DNA from: Bacteroidales bacterium
GTDB lineage: Bacteria; Bacteroidota; Bacteroidia; Bacteroidales; UBA1715
DNA length: 56,868 nt
Assembly (NCBI GenBank): GCA_017552705.1
Contig: JAFZOY010000034.1
Span: 1-56,868, forward strand
Reading direction: 5' to 3'
The notes under the pieces were generated by a model. The model worked only from the letters and a program-made list of their open reading frames with translations, was not told where the DNA came from and ran no database searches. The position numbers and the translations under genes were made by a program. This document shows, one piece after another, positions 1 through 8,976 of this stretch. How positions within the stretch are numbered: position 1 is the stretch's first letter; the number at the start of each line of letters is the position of its first letter.

Positions 1-560
1 ATACCTTCGTCAATAATATTGTATTTCGATGAGGCAATCCATTGCTCTTTTGTTTGTGTGGGCTCGTTGTCAGTAAGTTTCATTCGAGGGTCGGTGTTGT
101 AAAACGCATGGGCTTCGCTATATTTAGTAACCATGATTGTGCTAAGATTGTTGCAATTAGCGAACAATTCGTCTCCAAATTCCGTCACGGTCGATGGTAT
201 GGTGATTTCTTTGATTGCCGTACTATTGAACAGACTGTAACTCAAATTGGTAAGACCTTCGTGCAGAGTAACTTTTGTGAGTGCCGAATCGTTTTGGAAT
301 GCAGCATTGCCAATCGTTGTTACCGATGCGGGAATGTCGATTTCCTCCAATTTTGTGCAACTATGGAACGCAAGACTGCCAATTTTTGTGACAGACGAAG
401 GAATCACCACTTTTTTGAATGTTGTTTTGCCGTAATATGCTTGGCTGCCAATTTGTGTTGTACCCTCGTTAATATAGAGAACGCTGTCGATAATCGTTTG
501 CGCCGACAGCGAGCCAGCCGACAACAAAACCGCAAATGCAAGAGCTACAATCTTTCTCAT
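1..560 (-). CDS. BspA-type leucine-rich-repeat surface protein, partial (3' end outside window)
   Basis: The reading frame starts at the ATG at 560 and stays open to the left edge, so about 186 N-terminal residues are visible. It begins with a signal peptide ending SLSAQ. This is followed by BspA/LRR_5 repeats of the form VVIPSSVTKIGSLAF and DIPASVTTIGNAAF. The first 50 residues closely match those of the two larger surface proteins upstream on the same strand, and it starts only 10 bases after the stop of the one ending at 571, so it is the last visible member of that operon. By analogy it should be exported and carry a T9SS sorting domain, but its C-terminus and any enzyme domain lie outside the window. 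In this family the LRR part mediates adhesion; the ligand is unknown. Confidence 0.85.
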   Translation of the reverse strand, partial: MRKIVALAFAVLLSAGSLSAQTIIDSVLYINEGTTQIGSQAYYGKTTFKKVVIPSSVTKIGSLAFHSCTKLEEIDIPASVTTIGNAAFQNDSALTKVTLHEGLTNLSYSLFNSTAIKEITIPSTVTEFGDELFANCNNLSTIMVTKYSEAHAFYNTDPRMKLTDNEPTQTKEQWIASSKYNIIDEG

Positions 561-570
561 AATCAATTAA

Positions 571-3471
571 TTATTTAATAACAATTTTCCTTGTCATATC
601 CCCTGTTTTCACAATATAAACACCTGATTCATTGACGCAAATTTCGGTGGAAACGTTGCGTGTGGCATCCCTACATACCAATTTTCCTATAACGTCATAA
701 ACACGTATTTCGTCGATGGCGTTTTCAATAATAATTGTGCGGCCTACGGCGTAAATGTTTACGCTGGCTGCTGATTCAGTGACTGCGGTTTCGGGGTTTT
801 CGTTATTATTGTTTTCTTGCTCATTTCCCTCGTTATTTCCGTTCTGGTTTTCACCGTTGTTTACCTCTCCGTTATTTCCCAAATACTCAACCTTGATTGT
901 TCCTTTTGAATCGGTGCCGCCGCCAGTTTGGGCAAGGGCGTAAAACATCAAGTTCTCGGTTCCGTCGGGAACATTGATTTCATATACAATCTGTTTTGGA
1001 TTTAAACCAGCCGTGCGTCTTTCGGCAACGAAACCAACAGGATTTCCGTCTGCAGTGAAGAGTGCGTCGGCAAGACAGAGCATGTGCGAACCGCTTGTAT
1101 ATTTGAATGTTATGGTGTACGTGCCTGCGCCTTTCAGTTCGTTTGAGAAATCCCACGTGCGGCGTTCGTAACTCGAAGTGAAATCGTCTGTTTGCCAACC
1201 TTCGGTTGATGCCGCTTCAGCGTTTTCGCTGTCCGCAATGATTTGTTCAGCGATTTCCTCGTCGGATACCGGCAACAGATCTATCGGATAATTGTTGGTT
1301 AATGCCGCATAGTACGCCGCGCTGCCATATTTCACTTTCCAAACAACGCCCTTCGAAGTGACTGATTTTCCAACACTTGTAACACTTTCTGGAATCACTA
1401 TCGTATCAATTCCTGTGTTCGAGAATGCATTGTCGCCGATTTCACGCACGCTGCTGGGTATCTCTAACGAAGCAAGCGAGGTGCAGTTTTGGAACGCCGC
1501 ATTGCCTATGAATTTCACTCCTTCAGGAATCGTTAAAGATTTCAAATTGGAGCAGGAATTAAAGGACTGACTGTTGATTTTGGTTAATGAAACAGGGAAC
1601 GATATTTCCAGTATCTCATTGTTGCCTTTAAACTCTTGCTTTTTGATTTCTTTTGCACCCTTGCAGACGATTAAAACGCTGTCAACTATTTGGTTTGCAT
1701 AGCTTTCGTCATCTTCTATCGCTTTATTCTGGAAATAATAATCATCGTACCAATACAGATTAGTCGCAAGAATGGTTTCATCGTTGTATGGCAGACAACC
1801 CGCGTCTTTGAACTGTTTTGCGAGTTGTTCAAACTCCCCTTGAAACTTTATGCCGTTTGAACTATTTCCACACAAGTTTGAATCGTGATTGTAGCCCATA
1901 TTGTGCATTAATTCGTGAGCAAAAGTGCCAAAATATGCCGAACCACTATAATGGCGCCCTAATTGCGGCTCATCAATTCCAAGAAGGGAGCCTGGACACG
2001 AGCCCATTCCTGCAACATTTCCGTTTCTTCTGTCATCCAAAGCACCTAATTGAAGTTTATGCACCAGAAGTTTTTCATAGATAGCGGCAACCTGCTCCAA
2101 CGAAAGATAATTTTGAATCTTTGAATCATGCCCCAGTGAAGCATCGCCAGTGAAAAAGCGGTTTTCCGCAGTGAGAAAATATTCCTTGAATTCTTCACTG
2201 CCAAAAGCATACGCAAGCTGTGTCACCAGTGAAATCCACTCACGGCATTGCGGGGCCTTCATTATTAGCCAATTGCCAGGTTTACCGTTTTGGCGGACTT
2301 GTGTGTATTTAATCTCCCATTTCATTGGAATTTCGTTCAGCATTTTATAGAACTCGTCATCGGCACTGACAGTGTATGTCGCATCTTCGTCGGCTTCAGT
2401 CAAAACCACATATCGCGAAAGCGGCTGAATTTTGCTGTAGGTGGAAATTTCTGTCTCTGCACCGATGGAATCCGTCTTTTTAACTATCACATTTTCACAC
2501 GGATACAACATATAGCTTGTGAGTTCCAACCTTCCGTCAACAATGTCGAGCGTGAGTGGATGAGCTACGTTAAAATGGTAATAATCAATATCAAACGGTG
2601 TGTCGCTGTTGCATAAAATACGTTCAAAATTCTCATCGATTTTTAATGATGCGTCTTTTGTGTAGATTGACAAATCGGCACATGCTTCGCAAAGATAGTA
2701 GCCATTCTGTAGAGCCCATTGCTCGGCATAACTTCCAAGCGGAATACGAAGTTTTGTTTTGTCGTTGAATGCGTTTTCGCCAATGCTGGTAATGGAACTA
2801 GTCAAGTCAATTCTTTCAGCAGGACATTTTTGAAACGCACCAGCAGTAATGGTTTTAGCTTTTCCTATTTGTATTATCTGTAGATTTTTACACTCTATAT
2901 CAATAGGATAGACAATCTCGTTAGTCGAATAAACCAATTGCGTAATACTGTCGGCTTTTTGTGCGTCAAAGCCAAGTATTTCTGTCTTGAAACCATTTTT
3001 CAAAGCAAGATTGTAGGCATCGCTTCCTGCGTAGCAGTGGAAAACCCGCGTTGATTTGTTTTGCCAATAAAGGCCATCGGGAACAACTTTCTGGAGCGAC
3101 AACGGCATTGTAACAGAAATCAGTTTCGGGCAATTATAGAAAGCATACAAGCAAATGGTTTCAACGCCCTCTTCCATAACAACTTCCTCAAGATTAGCAC
3201 AGCCAGCAAAAGCATTGTCGCCTATCTTTTTGACATTTCCTGGAATCACAAGTTTTTTCAGATTTGAGCTGTTTTGAAACGTTGAAATACCAATTGTCTT
3301 AACCGATGAAGGAATCACCACCGTGTTGAAATCACAGTTTCCTTTGTAGGCTTTGTCGGCAATTTTTGTTGTACCTTCTGTAATATACAGCACACTGTCG
3401 ATAATGGTTTGCGCCGACAGCGAGCCTGTTGCCAAGACAATCATCAATGCGGAAATCAGTATTTTTTTCAT
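571..3471 (-). CDS. T9SS-secreted BspA-LRR protein with metzincin-type zinc protease motif
   Basis: 966 residues. There is a signal peptide (MKKILISALMIVLATGSLSAQ, cleavage near residue 20) and BspA/LRR_5 repeats at about 25-270. A central domain carries HELMHNMGYNHD at residues 519-530. This fits the metzincin consensus HExxHxxGxxHD, with H519, H523 and H529 as probable zinc ligands and E520 as the catalytic base. A second LRR block lies at about 625-730. It is followed by a beta-rich module also found in the C10-protease neighbour, an Asn/Glu-rich linker near 865-890, and a type A T9SS C-terminal sorting domain (YDVIGKLVCRD ... GVYIVKTGDMTRKIVIK). I infer a secreted, surface-attached or released protease; the substrate is unknown. 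It starts 41 bases after the stop of the membrane-protein gene upstream and is probably cotranscribed with it. Confidence 0.85.
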   Translation of the reverse strand: MKKILISALMIVLATGSLSAQTIIDSVLYITEGTTKIADKAYKGNCDFNTVVIPSSVKTIGISTFQNSSNLKKLVIPGNVKKIGDNAFAGCANLEEVVMEEGVETICLYAFYNCPKLISVTMPLSLQKVVPDGLYWQNKSTRVFHCYAGSDAYNLALKNGFKTEILGFDAQKADSITQLVYSTNEIVYPIDIECKNLQIIQIGKAKTITAGAFQKCPAERIDLTSSITSIGENAFNDKTKLRIPLGSYAEQWALQNGYYLCEACADLSIYTKDASLKIDENFERILCNSDTPFDIDYYHFNVAHPLTLDIVDGRLELTSYMLYPCENVIVKKTDSIGAETEISTYSKIQPLSRYVVLTEADEDATYTVSADDEFYKMLNEIPMKWEIKYTQVRQNGKPGNWLIMKAPQCREWISLVTQLAYAFGSEEFKEYFLTAENRFFTGDASLGHDSKIQNYLSLEQVAAIYEKLLVHKLQLGALDDRRNGNVAGMGSCPGSLLGIDEPQLGRHYSGSAYFGTFAHELMHNMGYNHDSNLCGNSSNGIKFQGEFEQLAKQFKDAGCLPYNDETILATNLYWYDDYYFQNKAIEDDESYANQIVDSVLIVCKGAKEIKKQEFKGNNEILEISFPVSLTKINSQSFNSCSNLKSLTIPEGVKFIGNAAFQNCTSLASLEIPSSVREIGDNAFSNTGIDTIVIPESVTSVGKSVTSKGVVWKVKYGSAAYYAALTNNYPIDLLPVSDEEIAEQIIADSENAEAASTEGWQTDDFTSSYERRTWDFSNELKGAGTYTITFKYTSGSHMLCLADALFTADGNPVGFVAERRTAGLNPKQIVYEINVPDGTENLMFYALAQTGGGTDSKGTIKVEYLGNNGEVNNGENQNGNNEGNEQENNNNENPETAVTESAASVNIYAVGRTIIIENAIDEIRVYDVIGKLVCRDATRNVSTEICVNESGVYIVKTGDMTRKIVIK

Positions 3472-3512
3472 AATTAATAAATTATAGACAAAATTATTGA
3501 ATCTCTGTCGTT

Positions 3513-4220
3513 TTAGGAATTTTTAATTTTTTTTGAATCAAAATTTTCGTTCTCGCCACCCAAAAAGAGAAACGATACCACAGCGATAAAAATGCCAGTT
3601 ACACAGAAAAACAATATGATAACAAGTCGTTGGTTTTTACAATAAAGAATTTTGTGCGGATATTCAGGGTTGACGTACACTGTTTTGGGGAACGTGGTTT
3701 TTGAATCATATACGGTATCGACCATTTTTTTACATTCCACCTCGTACTCCAATACGGTACATTTTGCCTGTGATACAGACTCATACCATTCTTCGATAAC
3801 AGTGGCTTGTGTTTCAATGCATTTGCTTTTTATTTGATTTGCGTCGATGATGATGATAACGCCAATCGTTAGTAGAAACAGCGCAATGGGAAGTCCGATC
3901 TTTACAATTGTCCAATCGTATTTTGGGGATTCTGGTTGGTTTTGAGACTGTGTCTCTTGCTCGCAGTAAAACTCCGATGTCTGTTGATTTTTACGATAGT
4001 TGCTAATTATTATTTTTAACGATATGCTGATGAATATCGCTGGAATTGCAAAAAGGACTAACCATCCAATAATCAAAATACACAGTCTCCCAATGCCGTC
4101 GTCCATTGTAAAGTTTTGTATCACATCAAATTTGATGAATGCATATATCAAGACAGCAGCAATGGCTATTCCCAAAATGAGAAAGAACCAAACTAAGGGG
4201 CTTGTTTTCTGTACTTTCAT
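3513..4220 (-). CDS. Four-helix membrane protein, DUF3592-like
   Basis: 235 residues with four hydrophobic segments (about 10-28, 45-70, 108-128 and 200-222). The segment between helices 3 and 4 contains ATVIEEWYES and a CKKMVDTVYDSKTTFPKTVY stretch, which recalls DUF3592-type proteins, where a small extracytoplasmic beta domain sits between membrane helices. The start is 4 bases after the stop of the C10-protease gene, so the two are almost certainly cotranscribed. It lies between two genes for exported surface proteases and could assist their export or anchoring, but nothing in the sequence proves that. No catalytic motif is visible and I do not assign a function. Confidence 0.7.
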   Translation of the reverse strand: MKVQKTSPLVWFFLILGIAIAAVLIYAFIKFDVIQNFTMDDGIGRLCILIIGWLVLFAIPAIFISISLKIIISNYRKNQQTSEFYCEQETQSQNQPESPKYDWTIVKIGLPIALFLLTIGVIIIIDANQIKSKCIETQATVIEEWYESVSQAKCTVLEYEVECKKMVDTVYDSKTTFPKTVYVNPEYPHKILYCKNQRLVIILFFCVTGIFIAVVSFLFLGGENENFDSKKIKNS

Positions 4221-4224
4221 CGGT

Positions 4225-7200
4225 TTATTCTACAAAAATTTTTTTCGTTAGATTACCAATTTTTACGATATAAACACCTGATTCCTTGATGTTTATCGTA
4301 GAGACGAATTGCCGTGCGTCTCTACGGGCGATTAACCGACCAATTGCATCGTACACAAAAATTTTTTTTGTGGCATTTTCTACCACGATTGTTCGTTTTT
4401 GTGTGTAAATGTTTACGTTTGAAACTGGTTGAGTATCAATGGATACAGTATTATCCTGTCGTTTTCCCCACAAAAAATCTTGTACTATTTTGCTTTTTGT
4501 CAGCGAAGGCTCGGAGTGACCGGCACCATCGAGTTTGTGGAACAGCTTCGTTTCTGAATACTCGTCGCCACACAATTCTTTGGCATCCAATTCAAACTCG
4601 TCCATATTTTCCAAATAGTTTTGTGAGTCTTTGGTCCCTGTTATGTAAAGGATGTTCCTCGTTTTATACTGTTCTATCACGCTTTCTGGCGACAGCTTAT
4701 TTCTTGTCATGTAACGTTGTATTGCTGAGGATGAAAGTGCCTCCTCGTTGGGGTGCAGGTAGTCGGGAATTGCTTTGCACACATATTTGAATTCTATCGT
4801 CGGATAATTATTTTGAACTGCGTTCAACATTGAGTAGCGTTGCATCAGCCGTCCGCCCGCACTCATTCCCATTACCCAAATTTCTTTAATATTCGGGAAA
4901 TCGCCCGACGACAACGCATATTTAATAATCTGGTCAAGATAATCAAAGGCCGAAAGGTTGATTTCTGTGTTGTCTATCAACATTGAATTGCTCGTTCCCG
5001 ACGATTGTTCGCCAGCAAAGAAAATCATGTTTTCGAGCCAATCGGCAGTGATTGTTGCTTTTGAATAGAACCACGGTGCCACAATCAACGATGTCCTCAA
5101 ACAATTGGAACCATAGGATGCAAGTTGTTCGTATGCTGTTTTGAAAAAATCATCAGGCGATGGGGGCGAACCATGGCAGTTAATCACCAAACGCTCAATC
5201 TGTTCATATTCAGTGTAAAGTGGAATGTTTGTGTAACAACCAATTACACCCAATCCATCGACGGTTTTGAATTGTTGGAACTTCATCACCTTATCGGCAG
5301 GGGCGTTGTATTTTGACAGATTTACGCCGATGGTTCCGCTTGAGTTTATTCCGTCGTTAGTGCGGGCTTGTGCCTTGATGATGATTTGCTCTGGAATGAA
5401 TCCTAATGTGAAATTATATAGAATCGTTTGTTTTTGGTCGGCTGTGTATTCAGTTTCATCGAATGAAATTAGTTTTCCGTCGGCGTATATTTCGGCATCT
5501 TTCATGCTCATAGTGTTCCCTTCAGAATAGGTGAAACTGATGAGATTTTCACCTTTAACTAAATTCTCGTTGTTGAATTTCCAAATATAGGTGTCCCAAT
5601 CTGTTGTAAAATCTCCTGATTTCCAATGTATTGGACTTTTTTCGGGATAGGAATCCAAATCTTGTGTGTTGCCACCACCGTTGTTTCCCTCGCTTTTCTC
5701 AATTCCCATCAAATAGAACGACGCATCGTCAAGTTTTACAATTGCAGTATTCCACACATCCCATAGATTGTACCAACCATCGCTTGTGTGTCCCCAACCC
5801 CAGTTGAAATGTACGTATGTGATGTCGTTCACAAAGCGGATGCCGTCGATACACATGGCGTGTCCTGTGCCACTGCCTTCGCGGTATGCCATAACTATTT
5901 GATTCTTTTGCAAATGTTCAAGCAGAAATGCTTCAACTTGCTCTCGTCCTGCCGACGAATAAATTTGCGAAGTTTTGATAGGATAATACGTTTCGAGTGA
6001 ATTTCGAAACGCCGAACTATTGTGTTTTGCACCCATTGTTGCAAGGCAATACCAGCAATAGAGCGATGTCATTAGTTTTTCGTCAGTCGAAGCATTACCG
6101 TCAAGTTCTGTTAAGATTTTTGAGAAATCAATTGGTTCCGCATCGAAATTAACAGTTGTTGTTGTGCCATAATTTTTATACAGATAATCTGTTGTTCCAG
6201 CTGGGACAACTTTCAGATTATAAAGCATCTGCGAGAATGCTGTGCACCAACAGCCAAGCCGTTCAACGCCAGGCGACGGAATTGCATTGAGCAGAAAATC
6301 GGATTGGCTCCAACCAGTTTCACAGAAAAAATCAATGTTTCGGGAATCGGTTTCTGGCTCTGTCTCAGAGAGTTTCGTCAGAATAGTGAAATGTGGACAG
6401 TTTGCTGCATCCGACAGCCATTGTCGTACAAACGTATTCTCTTCAGCGATAATTGTCGTGTTTCCATAAAATGCCTCGCTACCGATTGATGTAAGCGTGG
6501 CGGGCACATACATGCTCCGTAGCCGTGTGCAATGTTTGAACGCATTGATTCCAATGGATTCAACGGTTTTCAATGTCGAAACTTCGGTAAGATTCCAACA
6601 TTTGTAGAATACGCTTCGTTCAATAGTTTTTACGTTGTCCAGCCCGCTAATTTTTTTGAGAAACGGCATTTCAGCGAACGCATATTGACAAATCTTTTCG
6701 CATGACAGAGGCAGTCTGATTTCCGTAATCTCACGGTTGCCACGGAACATGTTTTCAGGAATTGTTTTTATTCCTTCACGAACGACAAGTACACCATCTA
6801 TAATTGTATAACTATCAGCAAGTTGGTAGTCGTTTTCAAGCACATAGTTCTGTACATATTCGCTTTTCGTGCTGATTACTGTGCTTTTGTTGAACACAAG
6901 TTCGCCAAGTTCAGTCACCGATTCTGGTATTTCAATGGTTTTTAGGCTCGAGGTGTTGAGGGCGTTTTTGCCGATTGATGTAACACTTTCTGGTATTGTA
7001 AGTTGCTCAATGCCACTGTTATAGAACGCGTGGCTTCCAATAGCTGTGATATTGTCGGGTATTTCGATGGTTTTCAACGACGTACAACCTTGGAAGCACC
7101 GCAATGGAATCTCGCTGATGCCTGTCGGCAGATTTACTTTTTCCAATGATTTACAGCCCCAGAAAATCTGTTGTCCCATTGATGTAACTTCGTCGGGGAT

Positions 7201-7431
7201 AACAACTTCTCGAAGATTTTCACATTTGAAAAACGCATTGCCCTGTATCTTCGTAACCGATTGGGGAATCACCACTTTGTTGAAATCGGTGCGCCCGTTG
7301 AATGCGTCAGTGACGATTTTTGTGGTTCCTTCGTCGATATACAGCACGCTGTCGATAACGGTTTGCGCCGACAACAAGCCTGTTGCCAATACAATCGTTA
7401 GTGCTAAGACAAATATCTTCTTCAGAACCAT
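4225..7431 (-). CDS. T9SS-secreted BspA-LRR protein with C10 (streptopain-like) protease and alpha/beta-hydrolase domains
   Basis: 1068 residues. Signal peptide ending LLSAQ, then BspA/LRR_5 repeats at about 25-350. A C10 family cysteine protease domain follows (about 375-575). GCWCTAFSQ aligns with the C10 active-site segment and makes C394 the probable nucleophile. GHAMCIDG supplies H524, and FNWGWGHTSDGWYNL is the typical C10 Trp-rich end. A beta-rich module shared with the metzincin neighbour comes next. Then comes an alpha/beta-hydrolase-like domain with the nucleophile elbow GMSAGG (S857) and a downstream GAGHSEPS segment that may supply the histidine. The last 65 residues are a T9SS type A sorting domain (VFVYDAIGRLIARR ... 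GVYIVKIGNLTKKIFVE). The protein thus combines adhesion repeats, a protease and a putative esterase on one secreted chain. It is the first gene of the visible operon; 162 bases separate it from dtd. Confidence 0.88.
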   Translation of the reverse strand: MVLKKIFVLALTIVLATGLLSAQTVIDSVLYIDEGTTKIVTDAFNGRTDFNKVVIPQSVTKIQGNAFFKCENLREVVIPDEVTSMGQQIFWGCKSLEKVNLPTGISEIPLRCFQGCTSLKTIEIPDNITAIGSHAFYNSGIEQLTIPESVTSIGKNALNTSSLKTIEIPESVTELGELVFNKSTVISTKSEYVQNYVLENDYQLADSYTIIDGVLVVREGIKTIPENMFRGNREITEIRLPLSCEKICQYAFAEMPFLKKISGLDNVKTIERSVFYKCWNLTEVSTLKTVESIGINAFKHCTRLRSMYVPATLTSIGSEAFYGNTTIIAEENTFVRQWLSDAANCPHFTILTKLSETEPETDSRNIDFFCETGWSQSDFLLNAIPSPGVERLGCWCTAFSQMLYNLKVVPAGTTDYLYKNYGTTTTVNFDAEPIDFSKILTELDGNASTDEKLMTSLYCWYCLATMGAKHNSSAFRNSLETYYPIKTSQIYSSAGREQVEAFLLEHLQKNQIVMAYREGSGTGHAMCIDGIRFVNDITYVHFNWGWGHTSDGWYNLWDVWNTAIVKLDDASFYLMGIEKSEGNNGGGNTQDLDSYPEKSPIHWKSGDFTTDWDTYIWKFNNENLVKGENLISFTYSEGNTMSMKDAEIYADGKLISFDETEYTADQKQTILYNFTLGFIPEQIIIKAQARTNDGINSSGTIGVNLSKYNAPADKVMKFQQFKTVDGLGVIGCYTNIPLYTEYEQIERLVINCHGSPPSPDDFFKTAYEQLASYGSNCLRTSLIVAPWFYSKATITADWLENMIFFAGEQSSGTSNSMLIDNTEINLSAFDYLDQIIKYALSSGDFPNIKEIWVMGMSAGGRLMQRYSMLNAVQNNYPTIEFKYVCKAIPDYLHPNEEALSSSAIQRYMTRNKLSPESVIEQYKTRNILYITGTKDSQNYLENMDEFELDAKELCGDEYSETKLFHKLDGAGHSEPSLTKSKIVQDFLWGKRQDNTVSIDTQPVSNVNIYTQKRTIVVENATKKIFVYDAIGRLIARRDARQFVSTINIKESGVYIVKIGNLTKKIFVE
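4297..4326. repeat. GTAGAGACG-type palindrome inside a coding region
   Basis: A perfect 10-bp inverted repeat, CGTAGAGACG ... CGTCTCTACG, with a 10-nt spacer. It lies inside the sorting-domain codons of the C10-protease gene, where the protein reads RRDARQFVST against CRDATRNVST in the sister protein. A related, less perfect palindrome occurs at 8944-8968. The form resembles dispersed palindromic repeats of Bacteroidota genomes. Confidence 0.5.
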
Positions 7432-7593
7432 CGTTTTTTGTTGTTTGCTAACAATACTTTGAGAAGAATCCGCAGAGGTATGAACGAAAACTTGCTTCGT
7501 TGTAATGTTATTTTAATGGGTAAAAATAAAAATTTATCCCAATACATTGTGGATTTATTGAGATATTATTATGAATAGGAAAATAGGTGTTTT

Positions 7594-8046
7594 CTATTCT
7601 TTGTTTTTGGTGTCTATCACAATTGTGACGGGGCCGTCGTTGAGTAGGTCAACTTTCATGTCGGCACCAAATTCGCCGGTGAGGACGTTTCCTTGAATTT
7701 CCGATTGCAGTTGTTTGATGAACGCTTCGTACATGGGGATTGCCTTTTCTGGACGGGCTGCACGGATGTATGACGGGCGGTTTCCTTTTTTTGTGCTTGC
7801 GAATAAGGTGAATTGGCTTATCAGCAGCACATCGCCGTGAACATCGTCAAGCGAACGGTTCATTAAATCATTTTCGTCGCTGAATACACGCAATCGGGCA
7901 ATTTTCCCCGAAAGCCAAACTAAATCTTCGTCGGTGTCGGTGTCTTCAATGCCGAGAAGCACAAGAAAACCTGTTCCTATTTCGGATTTGATTGTGCCGT
8001 TGATTGTCACTGAGGCACGTGTAACACGTTGGATTACAGCTCTCAT
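7594..8046 (-). CDS. dtd: D-aminoacyl-tRNA deacylase
   Basis: 150 residues, the normal Dtd length. The enzyme hydrolyses D-amino acids, and glycine mischarged on tRNA(Ala), from tRNA and so proofreads chirality in the cytoplasm. The family signatures are clear: MRAVIQRVTRASVTI at the N-terminus, SQFTLFA at residues 77-83 and the Gly-cis-Pro motif in LLNDGPVTI (G138-P139) near the C-terminus. The ATG overlaps the fabD stop codon by one base (TAATG), so translation is probably coupled to fabD. The gene ends at a 162-base intergenic region before the surface-protein operon. Confidence 0.97.
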   Translation of the reverse strand: MRAVIQRVTRASVTINGTIKSEIGTGFLVLLGIEDTDTDEDLVWLSGKIARLRVFSDENDLMNRSLDDVHGDVLLISQFTLFASTKKGNRPSYIRAARPEKAIPMYEAFIKQLQSEIQGNVLTGEFGADMKVDLLNDGPVTIVIDTKNKE

Positions 8047-8927
8047 TATAGTTCCGCACTTATTGCTTCAACATCGGAAACTGTCTTTGTGATAAGGCCT
8101 TGCAATACGGTTCCTGGACCAACTTCAACAAATTGATTGAAACCGTCGGCAACCATATTTTTAACGATTTGCGACCAACGGACTGGCGATGTAAGTTGTG
8201 AAATTAGGTTCGTTTTTATTTGTTCCGGATTTGTGTATGGTTTTGCGTCAACATTTTGATAGATAGGACATTGCGGAGTGTTGAAATTCGTTGCCGCAAT
8301 GGCTTCTTCCAATTCTTTTCGTGCTGGTTCCATAAGAGGTGAGTGGAATGCACCGCCAACTTGTAATTTTATTGCTCGTTTTGCACCTTTCTCCAAAAGG
8401 ATTTTGCACGCTTCGTCAACTGCTTCGTTTGTTCCGGAAATAACCAATTGCCCAGTACAGTTGTAGTTCGCAGGTACCACAATTCCATTGATTGAGGCGC
8501 ACACTTCTTCAATAATGGCGTCGTCTAAACGAAGAATTGCCGCCATTGTGGAAGGATTCATTTCGCACGCTTTCTGCATGGCTGTTGCTCGTTTGGAAAC
8601 AAGCACAAGACCGTCTTCGAACGATAGTGCTCCCGAGGCAACCAATGCGGAAAATTCGCCGAGTGAATGTCCGGCAACGCCTTCGGGTTGGAATTTGTTG
8701 CCTAACGCTTTTGCCAGAATCACAGAGTGGAGGAACACTGCAGGTTGGGTAACTTTTGTTTGTTTCAAATCTTCGGCAGAACCTTCGAACATCGTGTCGG
8801 AAATGCGGAAACCGAGAATCTCGTTTGCTTGTTCAAACAATTGTTTCGCAACGGGTACGTTGTCGTATAAATCTTTACCCATTCCTGTAAATTGAGCTCC
8901 TTGTCCTGGAAAAACGTATGCTTTCAT
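8046..8927 (-). CDS. fabD: Malonyl-CoA:ACP transacylase
   Basis: 293 residues from the ATG at 8927. It transfers malonyl groups from CoA to acyl carrier protein to feed fatty-acid elongation. The start is set by the conserved opening MKAYVFPGQGAQ; a longer in-frame start at 8993 would add 22 unconserved residues and overlap folE. GHSLGE holds the acyl-carrying Ser (S88), R113 is the probable carboxylate-binding arginine and GGAFHSPLM holds the catalytic His (H195). The preceding bases are A/T-rich with no Shine-Dalgarno sequence. It lies 49 bases after folE and overlaps dtd by one base, suggesting a folE-fabD-dtd unit. Confidence 0.97.
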   Translation of the reverse strand: MKAYVFPGQGAQFTGMGKDLYDNVPVAKQLFEQANEILGFRISDTMFEGSAEDLKQTKVTQPAVFLHSVILAKALGNKFQPEGVAGHSLGEFSALVASGALSFEDGLVLVSKRATAMQKACEMNPSTMAAILRLDDAIIEEVCASINGIVVPANYNCTGQLVISGTNEAVDEACKILLEKGAKRAIKLQVGGAFHSPLMEPARKELEEAIAATNFNTPQCPIYQNVDAKPYTNPEQIKTNLISQLTSPVRWSQIVKNMVADGFNQFVEVGPGTVLQGLITKTVSDVEAISAEL

Positions 8928-8943
8928 ATTTTTAATTTTTTGT

Positions 8944-8968
8944 AGAAACGATGTGTACATCGTCTCTA
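8944..8968. repeat. Imperfect GTAGAAACG/CGTCTCTA palindrome between folE and fabD
   Basis: ACGATG-TGTA-CATCGT forms a 6-bp stem with a four-base loop. Flanking GTAGAA and TCTCTA partly extend the pairing. It fills half of the 49-base folE-fabD gap and resembles the palindrome at 4297-4326. As RNA it would form a hairpin in the fabD leader; it lacks a T-run and so does not look like a terminator. Confidence 0.4.
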
Positions 8969-8976
8969 AGGTTGTA

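Noticed and set aside
42..578. 178-codon plus-strand ORF at the left edge
   Set aside because: It is antisense to the BspA-type gene 1-560, which has a signal peptide and repeats; the plus-strand translation shows no domain character.
7512..7597. A/T-rich hairpins after dtd
   Set aside because: The stems contain bulges and few G-C pairs; too weak to call a terminator.
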